Assembly (NCBI GenBank): GCA_023381355.1
Contig: JAMCUL010000015.1
Coordinates: 1 to 64,000 of the forward strand
Length of the DNA stretch: 64,000 bases
Reading direction: 5' to 3'
Source of the DNA: Thermoplasmatota archaeon
Lineage (GTDB): Archaea; Thermoplasmatota; Thermoplasmata; Thermoplasmatales; Thermoplasmataceae
Position 1 is the stretch's first letter. The number at the start of each line of letters is the position of its first letter. Positions 7,142-15,271 of this stretch are shown here, piece after piece. Made by a program: the position numbers and the translations under genes. The notes beneath the pieces are model-generated. The model did no database searches. It saw only the letters and a program-made list of their open reading frames with translations, and was not told the origin of the DNA.

Positions 7142-8476
7142 TTATGAGGGAAGTTTGATAACTGCCTTGTCTCCCCTTGGGTATATCTGCACCAGTTCCC
7201 ATCCCTGGTTTAGATATGTTTCAAGATCTCGTTCAGGTATGGTCTTATGCTTGTTGCCATTGTTAAGGATCTGCGCTTTCTTGTCCCTGAATATCTGCTT
7301 TAACCTTTCCAGAAGTTCGTCCCTCTCAAAGCCCATGAGTTCCTCTCTTTCCTTGTCTGTCAGGTTCATGCCGTATGCAGTCTCAAGGATCATTAATGCT
7401 GTCTCCTTCATTGTGTTGTTTGTTATCTTAGCTACGTCCTCTTCCTTAATGCCATGTTCTTCAGTCTCCAGATACCTTACCGCTTTGGCGTACTGAACTC
7501 GCATGTCATCGATAACGGTTTCAGGAAGAATACCGTGGTTTAGGGTATATTCATGTTCCATATCACCCGTATGGCCCATCCAGAATACTCTATAATCCCT
7601 CTTGAGTCCTGTCTTGCTCTCGGCTTGAAGTAGTTGAGTATCAAAATACTTCCTAAGGACATAGGGCCTTTGGATTAATCCCGATCTCCTTATGGTATTT
7701 CTTATTAGGTCCCCTATGTTTGTAGTCGCTATGAATGGCACAGACTCCCTTATGGCCTTCTTTGATGGGGTTATAATTGGAGAATCTGCTCTTATTTGCT
7801 CGCCATCCTTCATGCGCTCTTCGAGATATAATTTAAGATACCTTGCTCCTTCCTCGCCAATGAATGAGAAATACTCATTATCTTTCTTAGACAGTTCAGA
7901 TCGTACTACCAATCTGACTGGCACCTTTGTAAATGACACGGTCCCCTCTTTTATCTCCATATCAGGAATATCAGATACCCTTAGGCCATCAGATCCGGTA
8001 TAATTTCCAAGAACCTGAGGCCTTACACCCGAAAAAGCCATTATGGCGCATGCTAATCTTTCCCTTGAATCGCCTGCGAGGAATATATTCTTAAGCTCAT
8101 CCTGAGTAGGAACTCTCTCATTCTTCAGGGATGGCCTTGCGTTGGTCCCTTTTATCTTTACCTTCCTTGTTACAGGAACGCCATGGAAAGCGTACCATGA
8201 TCTGACTGGCTTAATGAGTGCTTGAAGGTATGAACCCGATCTTTCTTTCCCGTCATGATTTCTGAATGCACCTATAAAATCCACAAGGAGATCATTCCTT
8301 TCCTTGTCGCTGAGATTAAGAAGCTCCCCCGGCGACTTCTTTATAAATTCGCAGAAAAGGCCGAGCCTCCTGATACTCGTGTCTGCCGTTATTTGTGAGC
8401 CTTCCTTTATGTTGTTATACCATCGCCTTACATCTGGATCCTTCAAAAGGTCGAAGTGTCTTCGCTTTCCTGTCAT
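7142..8476 (-). CDS. Tyrosine recombinase (integrase) of the element
   Basis: A 444-residue site-specific recombinase. The catalytic core shows FSGVRPQVLG (Arg152), YVLRKYF (Arg275, with Tyr in the usual His place), GHTG (His302) and EHEYT (nucleophile candidate Tyr310). The N-terminal 110 residues have the SAM-like helical character of the core-binding domain. A C-terminal extension of about 110 residues is basic at the end. The ORF is intact and its start lies 57 bases inside the right attachment site. It should carry out integration into and excision from tRNA-Arg. Confidence 0.88.
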   Translation of the reverse strand: MTGKRRHFDLLKDPDVRRWYNNIKEGSQITADTSIRRLGLFCEFIKKSPGELLNLSDKERNDLLVDFIGAFRNHDGKERSGSYLQALIKPVRSWYAFHGVPVTRKVKIKGTNARPSLKNERVPTQDELKNIFLAGDSRERLACAIMAFSGVRPQVLGNYTGSDGLRVSDIPDMEIKEGTVSFTKVPVRLVVRSELSKKDNEYFSFIGEEGARYLKLYLEERMKDGEQIRADSPIITPSKKAIRESVPFIATTNIGDLIRNTIRRSGLIQRPYVLRKYFDTQLLQAESKTGLKRDYRVFWMGHTGDMEHEYTLNHGILPETVIDDMRVQYAKAVRYLETEEHGIKEEDVAKITNNTMKETALMILETAYGMNLTDKEREELMGFERDELLERLKQIFRDKKAQILNNGNKHKTIPERDLETYLNQGWELVQIYPRGDKAVIKLPS

Positions 8477-8533
8477 ACTTGGACAAACGCAGTTTATTAA
8501 TAAATTTTTTCAACCTATACCCAATAAGAATTA

Positions 8534-8549
8534 AATCCCACCGAGCCCG
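8534..8549 (+). repeat. attR core
   Basis: The sequence AATCCCACCGAGCCCG differs at one base from the tRNA 3' end at 118-133. It marks the chromosomal junction on the right of the integrated element. Confidence 0.78.
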
Positions 8550-8680
8550 TATGAATATTGGTTTTTTTAAGGTTTCACACATATAAAATAAGAACGGAAA
8601 TAGACCTAATTTTTTGTTAAAAACGATACTTTTTGTAGCAACATAAGCTAATTATCTATCTTTTTAACTGAGATTATACA

Positions 8681-10001
8681 CTACGTTTTTGTAAGAAAAC
8701 TCAAGACAAAACCGGAACCTATCTTGCCAAGGTACACAATAAGAGGGCGGAGGGAAATGTGAAACAGGAATTCATAAGATATGTAAGCAAAGAGATAAAC
8801 AACTACGTGGTGCGGAAAGTGCCGTCTGATGATGTGAGAGCAATATAGGTTCGCAGATCACTGGACGTTGAGATCGTTCACAGGATATCATCCAGTCTGG
8901 GAATAAACGCCATGATTTCCAAAGATGTATCCATCATGGTATATTCACAGCTTCTTGATCGCCCTGCAATAAACCGGATGCCTGAATATCAGCTGGAGAC
9001 AGAGATACTGAGGTATCTTGACATTGAGAGTGCTGATACCGTTGATCTTTATGAATCACTGCAGGAAATAAACGATATGGATTTCTAGGCCATGGAGGAA
9101 AAGCTAGCATCTATATTCCTTGGCATAGAGAAGGATAGACGATCCGTAATAATAGACGTGACTAACACATACTTCATAGGGGATTCCATTGATCCGAGAA
9201 CGAGAAAGGGAAAGGGGGGCAGAATAAAGAAGCCTATACAGATAGCTCTCGTTGTGACGGGAAAGAGAGTTTTCCCGCTATTCCATCGCAATATACCTGG
9301 GCAATGTTTCCAACAGATCCATCATGGACGATATTGTAAAGGATCTATGGTTCAAGGATTATACTGCAATTATCATAGATTGGGAAGTGTCACATCTAAA
9401 GAGAATAAAATCCATGATTGAACTGGAATTCACCATGATCAGAGGTCTAACGAAAATACCAGACCTGAAAAGGGATCATCGACGGAATCTACAGAACACA
9501 AAGGTATACTGCACCGAGGTCACTTTCCTTTCTGGCAGGCTTGTCGTCGTATATAACCAAGCCATGGAATCCCTGAAGAAGGATCATTATTATGAACATT
9601 CTTCAAATGAGGATATAGCGAAATATCTTGGGTATTCCCTCATATTCCACAATTGGGATCTCGGCATTGACAATGTCCTAAGAAAATACTATGACAAGGA
9701 TTCCGTGGAGAGGGTATTCAAGCAGATGAAAGGCGTTCTTGACCTGAGACCTGTGAGGGTGTTGCTGAAGCCCTATATCGAGGGTCATGTGAAGATATGC
9801 TATCCAGCATATTCCATACTCAGTTCTCTTTCTTACATACTGGAGACGAAGGGAATATAAGGACCGGAGGCCATCGACACAATGAGAACCTGTTACATGG
9901 TATATCTGGAGGATCAGAAGAGTCAGATCAAATGGGAATCAATGGTTGCCCTGTCGGTAGTACAGAAGCAAATCTTAGATGTAGTGATCAAAAATACATA
10001 A
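8681..10001 (+). pseudogene. Decayed IS4/IS1634-type transposase
   Basis: Fragments of one DDE transposase can be read across the region. The N-terminal part CKKTQDKTGTYLAKV (8690 on) continues past in-frame stops TAG 8846 and TAG 9086 into MEEKLASIFLGIEKDRR. A frameshift falls near 9297, and the piece up to 9860 holds VERVFKQMKGVLDLRPVRV and IEGHVKICYPAYSILS, the conserved C-terminal pattern of IS1634-type transposases. Another stop (9858) precedes a readable tail to 10001. With three stops and one frameshift it cannot make a working enzyme. I found no clear terminal repeats. Confidence 0.82.
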
Positions 10002-10066
10002 AAAGTTTAGTAATTAACCGATCTTAGGTCAAAAGATTATTCATGCATATGCGTATGGTACCCACT

Positions 10067-10110
10067 CCCTCAGATCGTTCGATCGAGGGAAGCCTTGAAA
10101 ACGTAAGGCT
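10067..10110 (+). repeat. Two adjacent perfect hairpins
   Basis: Hairpin one pairs CCCTC-A-GATCG (10067-10077) with CGATC-GAGGG (10080-10089) around a TT loop and a single bulged A. Hairpin two pairs AGCCTT (10091-10096) with AAGGCT (10105-10110) around an eight-base loop. This resembles the structured ends of IS200/IS605-type elements or a small structured RNA, but no transposase or tnpB lies beside it. Confidence 0.55.
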
Positions 10111-10285
10111 ACCTCTTACCCCCCTCGGATCTATAGATATAGGATAACTTCAAAGATGTGCTTGACGGATGACCATCATGGGGTGGCTGCCTTAGATTGC
10201 TGTACCTTGTCTAACTGTGAAGCGAAACAGAACTACCTACTCAATCCTATTATCTCTGTGCGACATTTATCTTTTTATTCGGAAT

Positions 10286-10299
10286 CATTAAATATAACC
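10286..10299 (+). promoter_or_regulatory. TATA box of the toxin-antitoxin pair
   Basis: TCATTAAATATAAC lies about 30-40 bases before the antitoxin start, a normal archaeal TATA box distance with a short leader. Confidence 0.5.
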
Positions 10300-10327
10300 T
10301 TTGATTAGCTGAATCGAGGCTGATTTA

Positions 10328-10891
10328 ATGATAAGCGGAAAAGACCTTGTAGAATATATCATAGGTCATTTCGACCAGGTGAAGGCGAAGCAGCTTCAGA
10401 AACTGGCATATTTAACCGAACTGGATTATATGAAAAAACATGGTGAAAGATTGAGTGATCTGGAGTTCAAGAGGTATTATTTTGGTCCCTATTCGGAAGG
10501 AATAACGGAGATAAAAGAAGAGGATGAAAATATAGTTACTACATCCAATACTATCTATAACGCAAAATTTTCAAGGTTAATAAGCAAAGATGGCCAAGAG
10601 AATAGGATAGAACAATCTATTAAGGAAGAGATAGACCATATTCTATCCAAATATGAAGGCCTGAGCGGGGCTGAACTTGAGAAATTGGCAGATGAAACCG
10701 AGCCCTTCATCGATACCGAGGAACTTGAAGAAAAGATCGATCTGGATGGTTATGCGGACCACTATAAAGTTTTGCTGAGCGAAGACTTGTGGACAAAGGC
10801 TATAAAAATGGGAGATGAAAAGAAAAAGGAAGGGGCTGGAAAAAGAAAGATACTAAAAAGTGATTCCGAAATAGATCTTTTATTTTTTTGA
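10328..10891 (+). CDS. Panacea (SocA/DUF4065-like) antitoxin
   Basis: A 187-residue protein. Residues 1-65 match the Panacea domain pattern: a helix AEYIIGHF-like segment, KAKQLQKLAYLTELDYMKKHGERL, then KRYYFGPYSEGI. Panacea-domain proteins act as antitoxins for many unrelated toxins, RelE-type ones among them. The C-terminal third is highly charged and could wrap the toxin. The toxin gene follows by six bases, so the two are probably one transcript with autoregulation. Confidence 0.75.
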   Translation: MISGKDLVEYIIGHFDQVKAKQLQKLAYLTELDYMKKHGERLSDLEFKRYYFGPYSEGITEIKEEDENIVTTSNTIYNAKFSRLISKDGQENRIEQSIKEEIDHILSKYEGLSGAELEKLADETEPFIDTEELEEKIDLDGYADHYKVLLSEDLWTKAIKMGDEKKKEGAGKRKILKSDSEIDLLFF

Positions 10892-10897
10892 GTTCTT

Positions 10898-11173
10898 ATG
10901 ACATGCAGCGAGTATTATGTTGACATAAGCGGTATCGAAACCGAATTAAAGAAGGTCAAGGACAATGGAATTAAGGATCAGATTATTAAAAAGATAAAGA
11001 AAGTGAAGGCTAACCCAACAATAGGAGAGAAGAAGAAATATAACCTTAAAGATGAATACGTTGTCAAAGTCAACCATCAAAGGATGGTGATATTTTACCA
11101 CATAGAAGAAGACTGCATCATTGTCTTTGATCTTTTTGAGAGACACGATCAGGGCTATAGAAATACCTTTTAA
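10898..11173 (+). CDS. RelE/YoeB-like toxin
   Basis: A 91-residue protein with the RelE/ParE fold pattern: two N-terminal helices (IETELKKVKDN, QIIKKIKKVKANP), then KKKYNLKDEYVVKVNHQRMVIFYHIEEDCIIVFDLFERHD. The string L..EYVVKVNHQRMVIFYH is the usual central beta sheet with basic catalytic-side residues, and the end DLFERHDQGY is typical. RelE-type proteins cut ribosome-bound mRNA, while ParE-type proteins poison gyrase. I favour RelE/YoeB-type from the His/Arg content. Confidence 0.75.
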   Translation: MTCSEYYVDISGIETELKKVKDNGIKDQIIKKIKKVKANPTIGEKKKYNLKDEYVVKVNHQRMVIFYHIEEDCIIVFDLFERHDQGYRNTF

Positions 11174-11999
11174 AATCTAATAGACAAACTGACAGAATGT
11201 AATATTACATCTGTATTACAAATATGGAATATTGGGGTAATAAACGATGAAAGAATGAAAATGTAAAGCGGCATCGGCTGCCCTCCTATTGTTATATATA
11301 TGATTCGATAGGGGGTCCCCTTATCTTACCCAATTGCGATCTTATGGATAATTATCGAAAGAACACAGAAAGGATTACAGAAAGAAACCACGCAGATTCC
11401 GATGTTTCTCCCGAAACCTTTGGTAGCATGGTATACTATACATGTAAAAAAAGCCATAATTCAGGAGTGGCATGTTTTGATGTTGACTCTCCTATTATTA
11501 TATACAGATGATTCAAAAAGGATTTCATGGCCGGAGTTCGTGCCACTTTAAATACCGGAGTTGAAAAAATACATCGAATCATTCTCTCGACAAAGGATAA
11601 ATTTCATGAAACATAAAAAGATGACTCCTAAGAACAATCTAAGGAGGCTGTGAATAATGGAAGAGTTTGAGAAGGGGGATATGTGTGAAATTGAAATGTG
11701 GACAATGAATATTTCATAGAATGTCATGCTAAATAAACATAGATAGTCCCCGAAAACCAGAGCATATCAAGAAATAGATATACCATGAACGTGATCTGGA
11801 ACAGGATATGAAAACAGTAAAGATACTAAGGTTTCAACAGAATATGGAAACAGATTAAGATGATTTGCGTTTAAAGCATAAGGGTATGACAATGGGATAG
11901 ATGATTGAATAACCGCAATAAATGGGGGATAGATAGTAAGAATATCTTCCATTTGCTTGGAAATATTTTTAAAGGTACGAAGCATACAGATGCGGTTGC
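11174..11999. other. Gene-poor stretch, probably decayed DNA
   Basis: No convincing gene is found in 826 bases. Two related words of about 26 bases, CTCCTATT-TTATATA-GATTC (near 11284 and 11489), repeat with some divergence. The only ORF with a ribosome-binding site (from 11657) is 20 codons long. The stretch is likely leftover mobile DNA beside the S17e promoter. Confidence 0.5.
11961..11973 (+). promoter_or_regulatory. TATA box of rps17e
   Basis: AAATATTTTTAAA lies about 27-39 bases before the S17e start codon. Confidence 0.5.
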
Positions 12000-12233
12000 A
12001 TGGGAAGTATAAGATCACAATACGTAAAGAAAATCGCAATAGATCTGGTTAATACAAGACCTGATATTTTTTCAGAGAATTTCCATAAGAATAAGGAAAT
12101 CGTAATAAAAGTTGTAGAAGGAGCATCCAAGAGGGATATGAATCTCATAACTGGATACTGCACAAGATATGTAATCAAGAAGAGGAACAGAGCAGCGAAA
12201 GAAGCTGAATTTACAGGACAGACTGTAGAATAA
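12000..12233 (+). CDS. rps17e: 30S ribosomal protein S17e
   Basis: A 77-residue archaeal/eukaryotic-type small-subunit protein. The start MGSIRSQYVKKIAIDLVN and the segment FHKNKEIVIKVVE..SKRDMNLITGYCTRYV match the S17e pattern (IRxxxVKRxAxEL, FxxNKxxV, IAGYxTxxxK). It is a stand-alone gene with its own promoter. The C-terminus is slightly longer and charged, as in other archaea. Confidence 0.9.
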   Translation: MGSIRSQYVKKIAIDLVNTRPDIFSENFHKNKEIVIKVVEGASKRDMNLITGYCTRYVIKKRNRAAKEAEFTGQTVE

Positions 12234-12249
12234 GTAAGCATGCGGCTAT

Positions 12250-12287
12250 GACGTTAGCCTTTAAACGCCAGCCTGGCTGATAACGTC
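12250..12287 (+). repeat. Hairpin between rps17e and the complex-I-like operon
   Basis: GACGTTA (12250-12256) and TAACGTC (12281-12287) form seven perfect pairs. An inner stem GCCA/TGGC lies at 12267-12277. It could be a terminator for rps17e or a leader structure of the operon that starts 29 bases later. Confidence 0.45.
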
Positions 12288-12315
12288 TATCTTTAGATTT
12301 GGAGTATTGGGATAG

Positions 12316-13266
12316 ATGGGATATTTAATTTGGGAAACATTCATTCAGGTTGCAGGAGTTTTCTTATTAGCACCACTCGTTGCAGGAATTTATGAAAATT
12401 TAAAGGCAAAAACGGAATTCAGACGTGGTCCAAGCATCTTCCAGCCTTATTATGACCTTGCAAAGTATTTAAGAAAGGAGAATTCCTACACTGTTGAATC
12501 AGCCCTTGTTTATAGATGGGCACCGATCGTTTCTTTCTCTGTCCTATTCACAATTTCGTTCGTGATTCCTGTTATTCTTCCGTTTCCTACCATGTTTGCA
12601 CCGATGGTTGACTTCTTAGGTGGAGCTATGCTCTTTACTCTCTCCTCAGTAATATTGATCTTGGGAGCGATTGCCTCAAACAACAATCTGGCCATAATGG
12701 GTGCGTCAAGATCAGCGTCGTTTTCTGCACTCGCAGAGCCGACACTGATCCTTGTCTTCTTCTCAGTGGCATTAGAAACAGGGACGGACAATCCTTATAT
12801 TACTGCATCCTTCGTTAGTTCTGGTTCCTCTATCTACCTTTCACTTACACATCTTCTATCAAGCGTTGCATTTTTCATGATATTCATCTTCGAAACCGGA
12901 AAGCTTCCTGTTGAGAGTTCTGGTCTTTCTGAGATGGGAATGATCGATGAGGGCAGGAGTTATGAATATGGGGGAAGAAATTTATTCTTTATTAAATATG
13001 GTGGATATGTAAAACAGTTCCTACTTGGTTCAGTTCTACTGAACGTCTTCATTTTCCCCTGGTTCATGCAAACAGGTCTTGCCGGATCGGTAATGGATGT
13101 ATTTATAATGATTGGGAAATGGATAATTCTGATACTAATTCTCGTGTTCATGGAACAGGTTCTTGCCAAGGTCAGGCTGTTCAAGATCGCTGATTTTCTT
13201 GCGATCTCATTCACCATGTCAATTCTTGCACTGGTAATGTTTATACTTGGAGGTTTTGCGCTGTGA
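12316..13266 (+). CDS. NuoH/HyfC-like membrane subunit of Ehr-type complex
   Basis: A 316-residue membrane protein with about eight hydrophobic segments. GIYENLKAKTEFRRGPSIF and QPYYDLAKYLRKE match the loop of HycD/HyfC/NuoH that forms the quinone or docking chamber. ETGKLPVESSGLSEMGMIDE is the conserved acidic loop. It anchors the soluble arm to the membrane. It is the first gene of a six-gene operon in which each gene overlaps the next by about four bases, so translation is probably coupled. Confidence 0.87.
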   Translation: MGYLIWETFIQVAGVFLLAPLVAGIYENLKAKTEFRRGPSIFQPYYDLAKYLRKENSYTVESALVYRWAPIVSFSVLFTISFVIPVILPFPTMFAPMVDFLGGAMLFTLSSVILILGAIASNNNLAIMGASRSASFSALAEPTLILVFFSVALETGTDNPYITASFVSSGSSIYLSLTHLLSSVAFFMIFIFETGKLPVESSGLSEMGMIDEGRSYEYGGRNLFFIKYGGYVKQFLLGSVLLNVFIFPWFMQTGLAGSVMDVFIMIGKWIILILILVFMEQVLAKVRLFKIADFLAISFTMSILALVMFILGGFAL

Positions 13267-13919
13267 CGACATTGAATGAGTTTCTCGATTTCCTTGCCGC
13301 CCTGATGCTTCTCATAGCAATCTGGGCCCAGGTGGGGAGTTATGTGATTTCAAAGATACAGGTGATAGTGGTTCAAACATCCGTTCTTTCAGTATACACA
13401 CTGATAAGCGGAATATATACCCTGAGCCTTGACCTCGTAATACTGGCGATCCTGATCATATTCCTGAGGGGAGTCCTTACGGCAGCTATACTCCTGAGAA
13501 AGTTTCCCGCACGTAGCCAGTTGATTAGGGAACGATCTACAACAGTACCATCGGTAATAATACTGAGCATTGTTATGATAATTGTTACACTTGTGGTATA
13601 TCAATTTGCAATTTTTCCAATAATGGAAACGGCATCAAGCGGAATACTGACGAAAGCAAATCCCCCTGTCACAGCAATAGGTTTTGTCATTGTAATACAG
13701 GGGATGCTTCTGATCGCAACCAGAAAAAGTAAGGTAAGCCAGTTTACCGGATACATAGAGGTTGAGAATGCAATGATCCTTCTGAGTCTCGGGATTTTTC
13801 CACTGCCCCTGATAGTTGAAATAAGTGTCCTGCTGGATGTTCTGGCCCTTGTAATAGTTTCATCCGTACTGTTATCTGGAAACATGACATCAGAAAGGAT
13901 AGAGGAGCTGGTTGGATGA
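13263..13919 (+). CDS. HyfE/NuoK-like membrane subunit
   Basis: A 218-residue protein with about six membrane segments, starting at GTG inside the stop of the previous gene. Residues after 150 (YIEVENAMILLSLGI) match the conserved glutamate-containing segment of hydrogenase-4 component E (NuoK-like). It should form part of the proton- or ion-moving membrane arm. Its operon position between the HyfC- and HyfF-like genes fits the hyf gene order. Confidence 0.78.
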   Translation: MTTLNEFLDFLAALMLLIAIWAQVGSYVISKIQVIVVQTSVLSVYTLISGIYTLSLDLVILAILIIFLRGVLTAAILLRKFPARSQLIRERSTTVPSVIILSIVMIIVTLVVYQFAIFPIMETASSGILTKANPPVTAIGFVIVIQGMLLIATRKSKVSQFTGYIEVENAMILLSLGIFPLPLIVEISVLLDVLALVIVSSVLLSGNMTSERIEELVG

Positions 13920-15271
13920 ATATCTATCTTATCATGATATATCTGTTGCTTATATTACCGCCGATTCTATCTATATCATATTTCACAAATCACACCCAGA
14001 TCGTTTCAATGATCGGTTCCCTTCTGACCGTATTTCTGTCGGTACTTATATTGTTCATACCACTTTCTGTGTATTCGTACTTTGACATTAACCAGGTAAA
14101 TAGGGTTCTTATAATTTCTGTATCCGCAGTCTATTCCATGTCAGTATTCTTTGCATCTACATATCATAAGGGAATAAGCAATCCTGAACATCTCCAGATG
14201 CATTATTCACTGATGCACCTGTTCACCTTCACCATGCTTTTTACCCTTCTGATAAACAATTTTGGCCTCATGTGGATTGGAATTGAGGCAACAACGGCAT
14301 CCAGTGCTCTTCTCCTGATTATTGAAAGGGAGCGAAACCAGATGGAAGCTGCATGGCGTTATGTGCTTATAGTATCAACCGGGTTGACAATAGCACTGAT
14401 TTCAATCATCCTTCTCTACCTTAATTATGATTCACTGGATGCCTCATTCATCATTTCTGGTGGTCACGGTGTATCCCTGTTACTTTCAGTAGCAGGTGTA
14501 ACCGCATTGATCGGGTTTGGCACAAAAATCGGCATATTCCCGATGCATACATGGTTGCCCGATGCGCATGGGGAGGCACCTTCGGAGATAAGCGCAATGT
14601 TTTCCGGTATTCTTCTGCCAGTTGCTGCCTATGTACTTTACCGTTTTTACCAGGCGACAGTCACGCCAGTTGTGAGCGAACTCTTCCTGTTTTTTATACT
14701 TTTCACTGTTATTTTTGTTGCCATAATAATGCCCTCACAGAGAAACCTGAAGAGGATGTTTGCATATTCAACAATGGAAAACATGGCTCTCATATTACTT
14801 GGACTCATTACCGGAGGTCTTGCACTGATAGGCGCAATATTGATCATTATAACGCACGCATTCGGGAAATCAGGTGCATTCTTTACATCTGGGAATATCA
14901 TAAAATCATATGGAACAAAAGATATGGATCACATCAGTGGTTTGAGGGACAGGATGCCCTCTAGTGCTGCTACGCTTCTCGGTTCATCACTGATAGTTAC
15001 AGGCGCACCACCTTTTACTGTTTTTGCAGGTGAACTACTGATATTTTACCAGCTCATAAAAAACGGGAATTACCTGGCGGTTGGAATTATAGCAACATGT
15101 TTGCTTGTAATATCCCTGTCCGTTATTTCAAAGGTCTCAAGGATGATTTTCGATGGGAATGAGAAAGTGGCGGAAATTTCCAGAATAGACATGACCCAGG
15201 GGTCGGTAGCAATGATATCATTCCTTCTGGGTTTCTCTATTACCGTATTCTTTTTGGGAGGATTGATATGA
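13916..15271 (+). CDS. HyfF-type antiporter-like (NuoN/ND5) subunit
   Basis: A 451-residue protein with about 12-14 membrane segments. GTKIGIFPMHTWLPDAHGEA and SEISAMFSG are the hallmark of NuoL/M/N-type proton channels, with the Lys and His-rich helix. The acidic segment GIEATTASSALLL and HAFGKSGAFFTSGNI also fit. Its role is ion translocation coupled to electron flow. Starts and stops overlap with both neighbours. Confidence 0.88.
   Translation: MNIYLIMIYLLLILPPILSISYFTNHTQIVSMIGSLLTVFLSVLILFIPLSVYSYFDINQVNRVLIISVSAVYSMSVFFASTYHKGISNPEHLQMHYSLMHLFTFTMLFTLLINNFGLMWIGIEATTASSALLLIIERERNQMEAAWRYVLIVSTGLTIALISIILLYLNYDSLDASFIISGGHGVSLLLSVAGVTALIGFGTKIGIFPMHTWLPDAHGEAPSEISAMFSGILLPVAAYVLYRFYQATVTPVVSELFLFFILFTVIFVAIIMPSQRNLKRMFAYSTMENMALILLGLITGGLALIGAILIIITHAFGKSGAFFTSGNIIKSYGTKDMDHISGLRDRMPSSAATLLGSSLIVTGAPPFTVFAGELLIFYQLIKNGNYLAVGIIATCLLVISLSVISKVSRMIFDGNEKVAEISRIDMTQGSVAMISFLLGFSITVFFLGGLI

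Larger units (their letters stand above)
118..8549. mobile_element. Integrated genetic element in the 3' end of tRNA-Arg
   Basis: The 3' end of the tRNA (118-133) and a 15/16 identical copy (8534-8549) bracket about 8.4 kb. Inside are a tyrosine integrase next to the right end, a PrimPol/helicase replication pair and many tiny regulators. Archaeal plasmids and viruses commonly insert into tRNA 3' ends this way. The integrase gene is intact and lies wholly inside, so it is not split by integration as in SSV-type elements. No capsid, portal or terminase gene is visible. I would call it an integrated plasmid or a minimal provirus-like element. Confidence 0.85.
10002..10327. other. Non-coding stretch with tandem hairpins
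   Basis: No gene is visible. It contains two adjacent hairpins (10067-10110) and, at its right edge, the promoter of the toxin-antitoxin pair. Confidence 0.6.

Noticed and set aside
8846-9088. Two in-frame TAG codons in the transposase remnant, as if read through by pyrrolysine
   Set aside because: A frameshift and a TAA also interrupt the gene. Decay explains all of them, and no pyrrolysine genes are seen.
11767-12039. 90-codon minus-strand ORF before rps17e
   Set aside because: It overlaps the rps17e promoter and start and shows no protein-like pattern.
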